In this document: positions 21,471-33,239 of the stretch, piece after piece | Numbering within the stretch: the first letter of the stretch is position 1 | Layout: every line of letters starts with the position of its first letter | Assembly (NCBI GenBank): GCA_002946415.1 | Contig: NJPS01000052.1 | Coordinates: 1 to 52,848 of the forward strand | DNA: 52,848 nucleotides | Source: Rutstroemia sp. NJR-2017a BVV2 | Taxonomy: Eukaryota > Ascomycota > Leotiomycetes > Helotiales > Rutstroemiaceae | Direction of reading: 5' to 3' | Notes under the pieces: model-generated | What the model was told of the DNA's origin: nothing | Seen by the model: the letters and a program-made list of their open reading frames with translations, nothing else | Databases searched by the model: none | Position numbers and translations under genes: made by a program

Positions 21471-23835
21471 TTATAAACCTATTTCAATTTTCTTCAATCC
21501 AAATATATCTCTCAATTTCAGACCTGAATCCCGATCAACCATAATAGAGAATATGATATCGATATTATCTATACTACCAGAAGTAAATACAGAAACATAA
21601 GCATAACGGGATCCTGATACTGAATTGTATTTCCCAGTATAAATCGTAGCTTGATGAAAAGAGTCTTTTAGAAGATATAGCTTCTCTATTAGCATATCCG
21701 AATATTGCCGAACTTGGCCTTGAACTTGTGGTAAGTATTACAAGTCAAAAACTTGAATTATCTCGAATCCAGCCTTGCGATCAACTATGATAGAGAATGT
21801 AATATCTTGTTCCCAATCTTGAGGGAATATTGATATAATATACTGTTGATGATTCTCCAAACCTGATTGGAATCTAGCTATTATAGGACTGCGAAATGAT
21901 TCCTCAAGATTGTTTTCCAAATTCTCTTTTTGTATATTACTATATACCAACTCAATTTCTAGATCCATTATTATTAGCTTTTACTCGAAGATATATATAT
22001 ACTTATACTTACTCCTTGGATCGTTTGTAGCTCTAATAGAGCTGCTATTGATATTTCCCTCTATATCCTCAATTGGCCCAATCTGGTGAGTACTTTCTAC
22101 CTATGATAAACCGGATATAGATATCGTAATATCTGTGTTCAATAGTATATATATGGAAATAGGATTGCTGATAAAAGTATCTGGACTAGTACCTGGAGTA
22201 TGTTTGCAAACAGTACCCAGATCCTATCGGAATTGGTCGGATATAAAATTGATTACAGGATCTATTGTAAATGCGAAGGGTTCTTTTTCAAGTCCAGGTT
22301 CTGGATATAAGGAGTACTCTTCCTATCGGCTATCGTCCAAATCTGTATTCAATTGACCAGAGTCGGTCGGCTGGGTTTCTCGCAAGATATAGTCTACTAT
22401 AGTACCTCGAATTGCAAGCTGTATCTTGGACTCCTATGGAAAGCGGAAAAGGTTATCTTTTGCAATTAGAAGACCTCGTTGAGAGTAATATCCAAGGTTA
22501 AGAATATAGCATATCTCTATATAACTGTTTAACCCAATTAGTGATATTCTCAGTATAGAAAGTAAGGGTCATATACTCTCTATTGAGTATACTACTAATG
22601 CAAAAAGCAGGATAGAAGCGGAGATACTGAAAATCTATTGCCGGAACTTTCTCTTGGCTGAGAATATTTACAATAAGAGTAACTACCTTATTTCGTCTTT
22701 CTTCAGTCTATCTAGAATATTCGCTAAGAATATAGTTTTTTACTATAAGAAGATCAAATAATTTTCTCCTCCTGGAATATGAAATTCTTACTAGCAAGAG
22801 CTTCGTAAACCAAATCAGCCTTCTCGCCCCAGGCTTTCGTAAGTCCATTCACAATCATATTGATTATACTAGTTGTATAATTCCATCTCTGGATATTCTT
22901 TGTATAACTCCATTTCTGAATTTTCTTAGGATTTGGACTAATGAATTCCTCTCCTTGTTCTGCATTTCCAATACAAACTAGACGAAAGCAAAATGTGAGA
23001 AATCTGTATTTCTATATAGCTGCCTTTACTGTGTCAGTGACTTTCTAGGACTGTAACTACAATTGATTTTCAAAATACTTCGAGGGATCTTGCTCGATAC
23101 TAGATCCTTTAATACTAGATACTTCATTATTAGATCCTTTAATGAATTGTATATTTACTGTATAAGCCGTCTTTCGATTTTCCAATCCATTGAGGATCTT
23201 TTTCGCGAGAATCCCTGATATTTTCTAATAGACTTCCTTCTCCTCTACTATCTTCTCCTTTGTTGAAGGTCTACTACCAAGCTCGATATCGTTGCTCCTT
23301 TCAATATTGGCGATTTCTTGGCTAGGGCTGCTTGGGGTAGCAGGTTTTTGTTGTTTTCCTCTTTTATCAGTATTCTCTTCCGTGATATTACTATAGTCGG
23401 ATTGCTCCCGAGGTCGTTTTGAGCTACTTAGCATAGCAGATTCTGCTACTGGTATACAAAAGGGAACTATACTATTATCAGAGGCATTGGTTACAGAGTT
23501 GATATAATTTAGAAACTGCAATTCTGCTACTTTAGTATAAGTAAAGTTGGCTTCATGGTCGCCTAATCCAGATATTTCTTTAGTATAGCTATTTTGATTA
23601 GTAAATTCTTAATAGGATATTAATGCAAACTCTACCTTTGTTTATCTGAAAAGTTCCATAATAGAGGCCGATAATAGGTATCATAGATATTCTGTACTGC
23701 ATTTTCAATAAAACTGCAGGTTGAGGTATCATCCCTATTATTGGAAGAACAATATAGTATATAGCGGTAATGATATCGGTAAAATGTTTGTCCCGAAATA
23801 CCCTGAATGATAAAAGGATACAAACTGATTTGCAT
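21471..23835 (-). pseudogene. Unknown multi-exon protein, lightly RIP-mutated
   Basis: A minus-strand gene I do not recognise. Start ATG 23835-23833. Exon 1 ends ...LLWNFSDKQ; a 47-nt intron at 23635-23589 (GTAGAG...TACTAATC...AAATAG) restores frame into SYTKEISGLGDHEANF. A Ser/Lys/Glu-rich part follows (SSSKRPREQSDYSN, DKRGKQQKPATPSSPSQE), possibly a nuclear signal. Then come TFCFRLVCIGNAEQGEEF, NMIVNGLTKAWGEKADLVYEAL, a frame change near 22770, KLFDLLIVKNYILSEYS..TEERRNKVVTLIVNIL, a second frame change near 22510, an acidic stretch, and a 54-nt intron at 22012-21959 (GTAAGT...GCTAAT...CTAG) that joins in frame to IELVYSNIQKEN. The end carries two similar units (ITFSIIVDRKAGFEIIQVF and IIFSIMVDRDSGLKLRDIF). 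About eight internal TAG/TAA stops, all at likely Gln codons. Spliced length near 750 residues. Confidence 0.6.
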
Positions 23836-24058
23836 AGCAGCCTAGTAGTCCTTAAGCTATACAACGAAATGGATATAAGTTGGATATATCTTCGACAATA
23901 TATAAGGAATAGTTTGCTGTACTGTATTTATTGTTACTATCTCTTGTTCTCTTAATAAACGATAATGAATAGTAGATATACAAAGGCTTTGGAAATTTAA
24001 TTCATCTATGATATTTCAATATCGTGGAATTGTAAGAAGAATATTGATTAAATATAGA

Positions 24059-24200
24059 TTCAAGTTGTCGAGCAAAATCTAAGGTCGGAAACAACTTTGA
24101 AGGTAGGTCTAACCCTGGTTCAAGTTGTCTGCCCTAAAGGGGGGTTGGACTAACTTTCAAAGTTGGTCCAACCCTGGTCCAAGTTGTCTGGTCTAGAACG
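24059..24200. repeat. About 60-bp tandem repeat, 2.3 copies
   Basis: TCAAGTTGTC recurs at 24060, 24120 and (as CCAAGTTGTC) 24179; units end in AACCCTGG. Units are about 60 and 59 bases and roughly 75-80 percent alike by eye. Confidence 0.75.
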
Positions 24201-24738
24201 ACAATTGAACCAGAATCGGTACTATATTGCTTCTCGCTCTTACTTTACCACCAATAATACATTTGTTGTCTCTATACTACCAAAGCCCCCCAGGCTAATA
24301 CGAAACCCGATCCCGTCTGTCCCAAGTTACAAATCAACTTCTAAATTATATATTTATCTTCATTCCAGGTAGTATATTCGAGCTATCCCTCTTTCACAGT
24401 CAAGATTTATAGAAGTGATTAGTATAGGAGAAGAAGGTGGATCGATTATTGTTGCTAAAAGCTGAGAATTATACTGGAAATCCAGTTTAATATATCAGAT
24501 CCAATATATAAGAAGCTGTAGAGCAAGGTAACCTATATATCCCCTTATTCAATTTCCTATCTCGCTTTATCCTCTCCTTACTCAGATTTGTTCATTTCCA
24601 AATACATCCAGAACAAGGTATTCAGGACCTATCTTCCCTACTCTGATAGTATCCAACTAATCTCTCTTGTCTATCTTATTGCTTTCCTGAAAGCTTATAT
24701 CTTACTTATCTCTCTATATTGTGCTTTCTTTACTTTAT

Positions 24739-25629
24739 ATGGTTATTGTGGTCAGCCAATTTGTTATATTAGTATAGTGGCTATATCACGAATACACTCG
24801 CAAGTATGAAGCTACTGCCGATATTACGTCGAATCGCACTTTATAGCTACAAATAGGTATATACCTTATACTTGCTATTCTCGGTATATTACTTTTGGTG
24901 TTTTCCATATTTCCATCGGACGACAATATCTTAGAGGTTTTACTTTCTTTAATCGGGGTATCGTTGATTGTTTTCCAAGGGGGAGTACTTTCGAGATTCT
25001 GTAATACTTATACGGAATTGTTGTAATAGTCCTTATAGGGGTCACTATTCCTTTATTTCGTCTTAACAGCTATGCTTAGTATACTGATATCCAAAAGAAT
25101 AGTATCTAAGGCAATTTGTTATATTTTGGAGACGATCCTTCTTTTATTGTTTGTTGTTAGTTATTTCTTGATCAGCTATATATATCTCGGTATTTTTTGG
25201 CGGTAGGAATACATGGATAGTTCCTGCTGGAGTAGAGTAGTTCGGAGAATTTTTATCTGGGATATAAGTCTATATAGTATTACCTTGATTAGTACTCTCT
25301 TCTCTTTCGGTATCTATTTGGGAGGCAAAGTTGACTTTATCACCTCTTTATAAGTAAGTAATAACTTGTTTTTATTATTTCCAAAAACTCTACTAACGAG
25401 ATAGGTAGATAGAGAATTCAGCAGCTACTATATAGGGTATATAGGTGCTGGTAAGGTAATTAAGTTCACTGAGGAAGGCTCTAGCCTCTTATAGCATACA
25501 ACGAACTACTCGCTATTCAAGTCGTTCAAATATCACTCAGCAGCCGACTCTATACGTGATAAATTCTTTCCACCCTCTAGTATAACTGGCGAGCAGCCGC
25601 CTCTATAGTATATTGTCTCTCAATAGTAA
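24739..25629 (+). pseudogene. Multi-pass membrane protein, two exons, lightly RIP-mutated
   Basis: Plus-strand frame from ATG 24739 with about six TAG/TAA codons at likely Gln positions. Exon 1 shows five hydrophobic segments: IYLILAILGILLLVFSIF, VLLSLIGVSLIVFQGGVL, LFLYFVLTAMLSIL, ILLLLFVVSYFLISYIYLGI and SITLISTLFSFGIYLGG. A 51-nt intron at 25354-25404 has a consensus GTAAGTA donor, a TACTAAC branch point and a TAG acceptor. Exon 2 reads VDREFSSYYIGYIGAGKVI...ADSIRDKFFPPSS...PPL.YIVSQ and ends at 25626 or 25629. The family is unknown to me; a small membrane protein with a soluble C-terminus is all that can be said. Confidence 0.6.
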
Positions 25630-26984
25630 GCTATATTCGTAGCTGTTTGCTAAACGTTAGGCTAATTAGAGAGAATAGAATCTTCTCAAAAATACTGGGA
25701 TGAAGAAATAGGTGTCCAATCTCAGAGCAAATCTGGAAGGCAGAACTCCATAACTGTATTGGTGAAGCCTTTAGCAATTCATATATATAAGCAAGGCTGA
25801 TCTTATCTATATATATGTTTAATTTGATGCCGGGGATAAAAAACGTTTTCTTGTAACTAGAAAACACTACGGTTTTCTAATTATATTTTAGGCTTAGCTA
25901 TATATTTAGAGGAGGGAAAAGGAGGAGATCTATTTCATTTGTTCGGTTTGTGGTATAAGGCAAGGATATATTGTAATTACCTCTTTCTCTCGCAGATATT
26001 TTTATTTCTCCGATTTCTATAATATCTTTTCCTTTTTGAGTTATGGCCCTATGGAGGTATAATTTCAATATCGATTATTTTCAAATAACAGGGTTGTATA
26101 TAACGTATCCCTGTTTTGGATTGTATGCCACCTGTTATAAGCATTTCAGTAAATATTAGCTTAGAGTTAGTATACCTTACTTTGGGCTAGCTAGCTATAG
26201 ATAAGCGGTAATAGCTATAGGAAGCCTATACGATTCGAGCTGATAATCTTGTTTGGTGAGAGATATCTGAATTCCGTTTTCCCTATATAGTCCCTCGACC
26301 CTGGTGGAATCGCCTATACTACTATTTCGGAAAGCTATTCCAAGTATCTTGCTTCAATACAAAACAGCTATATTATCATAGGGTTCGTTTATCTGCTTAA
26401 CACTGACAATAGAGCTAATTATCTGTCAAAACAATTTCGGAAAGGTGCCAACGGATATAGTCAAATATCATAAATTTACTATCTGCAGTCGAATTACCAC
26501 TACAGATAACCACCAACGATATATATATTCACGATAGTAGGTTGATATATAAGTATAGGGAGAACTAGAACAAGATATTTGTACTTAAAGAATACAGACG
26601 GGATTATATTTTGGTAGAGAAGCTCTATATATATATATCATACCTGATTGTCGAGCGAGAGTTGGATCCTTTACAACACTACTATATAGAGAATTATAGA
26701 GATAAGATGATTCAAGACTTGAAGAAATAAGAAAGTATAGGAGATTTGGTATTGGTCGTTTCTTGGGTTTTGTAGAATATTTCACTTGAATCGTCCTTAT
26801 TCTGATATAGCCTATCCCCAGAGTAACTTTACTTCTTTATTCAGTGGGAGAGTTAATCTTACTACTATAACTCACTTCTCCGGATACTACCATTTTCCGC
26901 AAATATTTGAAGGTTTTCGGCTTTCTATCGTATACTCGGCCCAATTGAAAACCGACTACCTTTTCAGACTTGTATTGAATATAA
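25630..26984. other. No gene assigned; scattered coding-like pieces
   Basis: Short open pieces exist on both strands (minus 25631-25867; plus 26786-26995, reading RIFHLNRPYSDIAYP...SGRVNLTTITHFSGYY), with amino-acid usage like that of neighbouring genes, so exons of a further gene are possible. I can find neither splice pairs nor a family and do not define a gene. Confidence 0.35.
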
Positions 26985-28020
26985 TTATACTTTAAGTATA
27001 GTATAGCTTCGCAAAAGGTAATCCGTTGTTTTTAACCTGTTCTGTATAATATCCTTCTTTCTCTTGCTGATCAAACAGGTAGATATACTTGATATCATCG
27101 AGGAAGATATAGTTAAGAATGGAATAGAAGAAGATTTTGATACCAATAAGAGCGAAATAAGTAGACCTTCATGATCCTTCTTTAGCTTATCTAGAAGTAT
27201 ATCTCTCTGAACCTTACTTTCATAGTCCTTCTTTACCCTAGCTAGAAGTATACTATCGTATAGTATGTATATAGCCAGTATGAATATCGTATATATCCCG
27301 GTAACAACAGTAGTCACAATTGTAGTTACTAACTATAGACCATTCTTAGCTATATAAATATTGAAGATTGTTGTCGCAAGTCCTGTTGGTGCCAAGTGCA
27401 TCAAGCCTGGACTGGAAAGTTTTAGTAAAATAGACTTGTATTTCAGGGTAGATACTTATAAGATAATTCGATCTCTTAACCAAATATAATTCAAATTCTA
27501 TATCTACTATAGCCAGCCTATACCTATTGTACCAATTGTGTATAATACAGCTACTACCAACTCAGGTAGCCTTCTCGATTCCGAACCTGCTCTTATAGAG
27601 CAACTTCCGATTAGAGCTTTTCAATATAGTACCAATATATTTTTATCTGGCATATCTGGTTATAAAATCCTATCTAGCTAGTCTTGATATATCTTGTGTT
27701 TCTCCAGTAAATCTCTCTTCTATTCTTTTTTCTTCTCTTTGTACTTTCTATATAGATCCTCCGATCCAATTATAGTATAGTAAGACTCGTAATAATATTT
27801 CCTAACCTGATTTCCATCTTTTCTCTGCTTATCTTCTTTCTCTTAGCTATCCAACTTCAATATCTTCATTATCTCCATTATTTCCACTATCTGCCTATTA
27901 TACTTAGTATAACTATTATTCTCCAACTCGATGATATCAGACGACAACTTGTGTAGCTCGATTTTCCTCAACTTCAACCGATACTGTGATATATCTATTA
28001 GTTCAGCGACGGTAGTATTC
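26985..28020 (-). pseudogene. Coiled-coil membrane protein, unknown, RIP-mutated
   Basis: A minus-strand frame readable from about 28020 to the TAA at 26987-26985 with about ten TAG/TAA codons. The N-terminal part is charged and heptad-like (HKLSSDIIELENNSYTKYN, IVEIMEIMKILKLDS.ERR.AEKRWKSG, KVQREKKE.KRDLLEKHKI), suggesting a coiled coil. Then come hydrophobic LPELVVAVLYTIGTIGIGWL and a second membrane pair, LVTTIVTTVVTGIYTIFILAIYILY, followed by a basic tail with RVKKDYESKVQRDILLDKLKKDHEG. I do not know the family; the layout resembles fungal proteins with a central coiled coil and C-terminal membrane anchors. The true start is not visible. Confidence 0.55.
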
Positions 28021-28748
28021 CGTTTTCAGTTTAGAAAACCTGGCGGCTGTAAAGTGTCAGCGATATATTACCTCAATTTTCATAGCTTATATATTACTAT
28101 TATTGTTACAAGAGTTGTTTTGGAGCTAATAATAAAAGTGAGGCGAGCGGATTATAGAGCTTTTGAATGCGATTTGTAAATAAACAAATAGGAAGAAAGA
28201 AATAGGTTCTATAGATATATCGGAACTGCCGCTTTAGCTATCTTATAGAGGATGAGCAATATAGATCTTCATCCTCCTCTACCTACAAGATGTAGAGAAG
28301 TCAAGTAGTATTCTCCGCTATATCTTATATTTTTTCCTCTGCGATTGTTGAGGCTATCGAAAATTTCTCCGTGATTCTCTTCCTCTACAATTTTACTCTA
28401 TGCTTTATAGATGGGTTTGTATAATAGATTTTCTTTTCTTTCTTTGCTATAGCTATGATACGAGATGAATTTGTGTTACCAATAGCTAATCGGGGCAGAA
28501 CCTCAGGTCAGGCAAATAGGACTCCAGCAACCTGAACGGAGTACAGTATAGAGTATCCTCGTATTCTATATCCTTCTACAAGTTTGAGGAGATAACGGTT
28601 GTGATAGGATATGGACGGCAACAGCGCTACAAGAAAAAACGAATTGGGATATGATCCTCATCTCTTACCAACAAAATCAAAGAAGGAGATATCAGAGCCA
28701 ATAGTCTTTCTATTCTATATATCCCAACCTCGCCGACCGGGTCTCGAT

Positions 28749-29006
28749 CTACTCTAGTAAATGATTATACTTGTAGTTCCTTGGACAGAATAAGATTGAA
28801 CTAGGGTACTCGAAGGGTTCTATAGAAACTTCCAATACTACACCGGAATAAGTCGACGAAGGAGCCGATAATACTTCGAATATCCAGGTCTGGATTGGTT
28901 CCGGTCTATTGACTAGTCGTATAATGCTCTTTCTTCCATCTATAAGTTCCTCCAACCGAGAGGTGTAGGATAGGGTCTGGAATCGGGAATGGAGCTGAAA
29001 ATGCAA
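28749..29006 (-). pseudogene. Possible exon of an unknown protein
   Basis: An 85-codon minus-strand frame (RLVNRPEPIQTWIFEVL, GVVLEVSIEPFEYPSS) with less biased composition than the surrounding AT-rich sequence. No ATG fits the start (a TTG opens it) and no motif is recognised. It ends beside the hairpin block at 29009. It could equally be chance. Confidence 0.25.
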
Positions 29007-29008
29007 AG

Positions 29009-29071
29009 TGTGACCGCCTCTTGTAAGTAATCGAGTAGGTGGTCGGTCACATTTTCAAATTGTGACCGACC
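29009..29071. repeat. TGTGACCG/CGGTCACA hairpin cluster
   Basis: TGTGACCG at 29009-29016, GGTCGGTCACA at 29041-29051 and TGTGACCGACC at 29061-29071. The last two are perfect 11-base inverted repeats with a 9-base loop, and the first pairs with the second over eight bases. Confidence 0.8.
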
Positions 29072-29074
29072 CTT

Positions 29075-29135
29075 GTAGCAATGCAAACCCAGGACTTGTT
29101 TTATAAAGCAGCTAGCTATTAGACCACAATCTTCA
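29075..29135 (-). other. tRNA-like fragment, possibly SINE-derived
   Basis: On the minus strand, TGGTCTAATAGCTAGCTGC resembles a tRNA 5' D-arm with an A box, TTATAAAA sits where an anticodon region would, and GTCCTGGGTTTGCATTG resembles a T-arm B box with C-to-T damage. The acceptor stem is not formed, so this is not a working tRNA. The nearby hairpin cluster and simple flanks fit a decayed tRNA-derived short element. Confidence 0.35.
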
Positions 29136-29149
29136 CTCTCAGGAGTAGT

Positions 29150-30240
29150 ATCACTTTTGGGTTATTTCGTTCTTCCTTTTTCTCTTTCTCCGAATACAGC
29201 GAATTTGTATTCACGATGCTTACCATTTATTCAATTATTACACAGTTTCAAGCTTATAATACAAAAGATAAAATTGAGGACTTGTTACAACAACCAAAGA
29301 TAAGAAATAAATGAAACTATAAGAAATGCTCTAATAAAATCTATATTCAAGTTTGTTCGAGAGTTTAAAGAATCAATAAATTTATTATCAGAGACTTCGA
29401 GAAATTCTATATCCAAGATTTTACTAGATCCAGGACCATCAACAAAGCCAGCGAGGCCGAATCAATCAGGCAAAGTTTTGAATATAATCCAGAAGGTCAT
29501 ATTTATCAACTTGCCTGGTAAGGTTTTGGACAAATACAGATTCTTCTAGATACAACTATCTATATTGTAGTCCTCCGCTGGAATCCAACTTGACCTTATT
29601 AAGATAAATGAATAGATGAAAACCTTTTTTTCTGATATATATCTAGGTATCAGTAAGCTTACAACTGAACACGACAAGTGGAATATTATTATTCGGAGGT
29701 TCTTTGTACTTTTCTTTTATGATCTGGTACATTTCTCAAAACCTATTTGACTATAACTTGTCGATCTTCTTTCCTCCTCCTCTTCAATACAAAATGAAAG
29801 AACGATCATAGATAGTAATATCCGGTATTGGGTTAGATCCGGAACTCGCTACTCTCGATTCTCAGAGTTATTAGGTTGTGGGGCTCCATTTTTACTGCCA
29901 CAAATTGTAACAGAAGCGATATAAATATTATATTTCCTCTTGTACTCGAAGTTTGTTGACGATTTTAGATAGGAATCTAAATTACCTCTTCGAGGTGCTT
30001 CTTACGAATATACTATCGAGTATCTCAAATCTAAAGGTTTCTGTAAGAAGACGAAGGAACTTGGTACTGATAGTATTAGATCGAATATTCGAACTACGAT
30101 ATTTCAGCTATTATTATACCCTAATTCGATCTTTATATCGATCTTTATATCGAATATCTCAACATTATACGAAAATCCCACAGAAAATGGTAGGGCGAAG
30201 GTCGAATCGAGTACTTTTGGCAATTTGATAAATAGATTAT
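29150..30240. other. No gene assigned
   Basis: Moderately AT-rich. A 91-codon plus-strand frame at 29953-30228 (LSSISNLKVSVRRRRNLVLIVLDRI) contains a CGATCTTTATAT direct repeat and no recognisable motif. I leave it uncalled. Confidence 0.3.
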
Positions 30241-31400
30241 TGAACCAAGAGGAGCCTATATATGGCTAGATCCGGAGCGGAGGGGAAAATAGAGGTTTGG
30301 AGATACCAGTTCGAGAGAATAATCGACCTAGCAAACGAATCTGTTTACAGCGATTCAACCCAGATATCGAGTCGAATATACTAGACTTACAAGATGCTTT
30401 TTCTTCAAGTCTTACTTTCACTCTAGCTCTTACTCTTGCTCCCTCTGATCTGTATCTGTATCGCAACGGCTACTTTTCTATTCGTCCTCTTCTCCCTTCC
30501 TCCCCCTCTCATACTAATTCACTTGCTCTCCCTTGCCCAAGGGTACCGAAAATTTATATAGGAGACCGGCTTTTTATCGAAACAATTGCTAGGCAAATAG
30601 AGCAGCTAACAGAAGTTCCTACTAAACTTTCTTATTACTTATTAGAGATCTACGCAACACTAGCAGCTAAGCAAAAAGAAGAAGAGAACAAGGAGAAGGA
30701 GAAGGAAAAACAGGAGAAGTAGAAGGAGGACGAGGAAGAGAAGGAGGACGAGGACGAGGAACTGGATAATACGATTATTGTTACGGCTTCTGGTCTATTG
30801 AAGGATATTCATCCTAACTCTTATCAGCTAACTCTAAGTCCAGCGCAAGACTATACCCAGGAGCAAAGAGATTTCATACAATATTACAAAAATGATCTAA
30901 AGTACAGTAGTTGGATGGAGATATCCCAAGCGTTCAAAATATAATTCAACTGCAACAGAAATCCAAGGCTAAAAGATATATACTATCGAAACAAAGTCCC
31001 GAAATATACAAAGGATAGAAAGATAGTAAATAAGCAAACGAAAAGTGGACAATTTAAGCAAGATTATCATTATTCTGAGTTGAAAACAGGTTTACTATTA
31101 GAAATATCTCCAGGAAGAGCAAAAGATTATCAATGGTTAAGTGACGATGATAAACTAAGAGCAAAAGCTTATATATAGGGAAAGTCTGATTAGCAACGAG
31201 GTTTGTTTTTTATATATCTTTATTATAATCAGAGAGTTGACTGATAATATAGGATTTGAATACTCAATGAAACTTCAGAATATTCCTCAAGAGGAATATA
31301 AAGAAGGGTTACCCTAGCTATAAAGTACTTAGAAGGGTTTATAGGAATATATTTCGTTTCTTACAAAGGAAGATAGTTGAGGGTTGTGGATATAAATATA
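30240..31400 (+). pseudogene. Myb/SANT-like protein with charged linker, RIP-mutated
   Basis: A plus-strand frame, open for 141 codons at 30297-30722 and readable past stops to about 31400. It begins NNRPSKRICLQRF, has a Ser/Pro-rich part, RLFIETIARQIEQLTEVP, then a very charged Glu/Lys stretch encoded by AAGGAGAAGG-type repeats (about 30670-30770). After that the block AQDYTQEQRDFIQYYKNDL.YSSWMEISQAFKI.FNCNRNP...IYYRNKVP (about 30840-31010) looks like a fungal Myb/SANT-type DNA-binding module with its three spaced aromatics. GRAKDYQWLSDDDKLRAKAYI follows, then further stops. The start is uncertain: TTG at 30297 opens the long piece and an ATG at 30262 is in another frame. It is probably a nuclear protein; target unknown. 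Confidence 0.5.
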
Positions 31401-31606
31401 AGGGTTTCAAGGGAGGTTTGGTTTTTGGGTATACAGCAAAGGTTATTTATCGATATCAAAAACATGAAAACAGTGGATACTCAGCAGCTTAATATAAGGT
31501 CGCTATTCCTTATATTATACTATAGTCCAATATTCTCTCTATTGGCTGGGAAGAGAACAAGGTAAGCCTGGGTATCTGAGTACTAAGTTGAAAAAGAAAC
31601 TGCGAC

Positions 31607-31669
31607 AGAAAGGATACTACAATAGAAAAGATACTACGATAGAAAGGATACTACGATAGAAAGGATAGG
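31607..31669. repeat. 17-bp tandem repeat
   Basis: AGAAAGGATACTACGAT repeated 3.7 times with single-base variants. Confidence 0.9.
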
Positions 31670-31803
31670 TAAACAGGAAGAATAGACTATAGTAGAGATT
31701 GATATAGAGCTTATTCGTATTATACAATTCGGAAATCATCTATTAGCTAGAAATTTCATTGAAGAGTTGCTTCTATGAAGGAAGGTGGTATAAGATATAG
31801 TTA

Positions 31804-32335
31804 TCACCTCTTAAGTTTTGTAGAATACTGTACCTGGATCGCGGCTGGAGTCCGATATGGCAAGGTATTATGAATTTCCTCCTAGGAGCAACCATCCCTC
31901 TTCATTTTCACTATCATCTCGTGTTCTTCTGGTTCCCAACGAATATACTTCCTCTTGGCCTGTAATATTACCGGCTGTATCCTGGAATATAGAGTGCCAT
32001 GAGGGGGTAGGGCTTGCGCAGTTTCGCTAATACCTAATACTTCAGAGAAAAGAGGCAGATAAAGATACTCTGGAATATCTTATAACCAAAACTCAAGATT
32101 ATAGATCGTATCATTTCCAATCCTAGTATATTTGAGAAATCCTTGGAAAGGGTATTCCTGATATTTGGTAGTTGGTACTGGCTCTACAAGAGAGGGACTT
32201 TATACAGACTATAATAAATAACAATAATTACTATTGCTAGCTACTGGTGAATACCTGGCAAAGTCTAATATAGAAGAGTTGGTTATAAAAGATAGAGCGG
32301 TAAAGGATAGACTTTCGATATAAGGCAGCTAGAGA
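31804..32335 (-). pseudogene. Myb/SANT-domain protein, C-terminal part
   Basis: Minus-strand frame ending at TGA 31806-31804. The C-terminus is a clear Myb/SANT repeat: KRKYIRWEPEEHEMIVKMKRDGCS.EEIHNTLPYRTPAAIQVQYSTKLKR, where the second core Trp has become TAG (TGG to TAG). Before it lies EYPFQGFLKYTRIGNDTIYNLEF.L.DIPEYLYLP, a block I associate with fungal proteins of this class. Four or five TAG/TAA stops, no frameshift. The domain would bind DNA in the nucleus. The start lies upstream of what I can follow; the relic at 32635-33085 on the same strand may be the front of the same gene. Confidence 0.65.
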
Positions 32336-32634
32336 TGACTTTCTATATTATTATATCGGGATAAGGTTTGCTTGTTGTTGATAGAAAGTAACCGAGTTCT
32401 TTACTGTTTTGAAGAGCACCTATTGTTATCAATCTCGGTTTCCAATAGATATTACCGTTTCCTATATACCTACTACTCGTTATCTACCAACCTACTTCAA
32501 TACTCTACTATACAACCTTTGTAACCACCCATATCCATCTATATATATCTCAAGTAAACTAGAATATCTTTGATGGAGATCGACCTGTCTTATCATAAAT
32601 TAGTCTAAATCAAGGTATATACCGCCTATTACTT

Positions 32635-33085
32635 ATCTTGGAATACAGAAAGCTTGTCCGATTTGTTCTGCTTTACGATAAAGCGATTTATAATATAGCT
32701 AAGCAACCAAGGAGGTATATCATCATTATAAGGCATTTTTGCGATTAGGTAATATATAGCGAGGGGCCAGGAAAGATCGAAACAAGCCCCTCGTTACCAG
32801 TACTACCGAAAATATAGTCGAGGGGGTTGAAGATATACAATAACAAAGAGGACAGAGGCGAATTGAACTTTGGTATAGACTTCAATATATACTTTAGCTT
32901 GTATAATCAAAATCGTCGAATTGGCAGTAGCGATTTGACTTGGATCACTAAAAAGAATATACTCTATAAGCCTCCGTATACTCCTATAATGCCAAAACCT
33001 TAGTTCTGATATAGCTCCTCTCCCTAACATCATATCTCGATCATCGGTGACAAAGTATATATATTCCCAATAGCCACTTTTCGCC
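32635..33085 (-). pseudogene. Unknown protein relic
   Basis: Minus-strand frame DDRDMMLGRGAISELRFWHYRSIRRLIEYILFSDPSQ, then RGACFDLSWPLAIYYLIAKMPYNDDIPPWLLSYIINRFIVKQNKSDKLSVFQDK, ending in TAA-TAG near 32634. Four TAG/TAA at likely Gln/Trp codons. The composition is strongly protein-like. I do not recognise it; being on the same strand just upstream of the SANT relic, it may belong to that gene. Confidence 0.45.
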
Positions 33086-33239
33086 TCTCCAATATATGTA
33101 TCTACTCCGGTACCAACAAATCATCCTGTCAAAAATAGGATATAGAGCTAGTAACTCTTCCAAGCTCAATATAGGATCTATCTTTGTAATCTGACTATAG
33201 CCACAAATAGAGCTTGTTCCAAGGTTATACTATTTACCT

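Noticed and set aside
21738..21968. ATG 21968 as start of a separate small gene
   Set aside because: This ATG lies inside a 54-nt intron with GTAAGT donor and CTAG acceptor; the exons join in frame, so the piece belongs to the larger gene.
29075..29135. A functional tRNA gene
   Set aside because: No acceptor stem, damaged B box and no proper anticodon arm.
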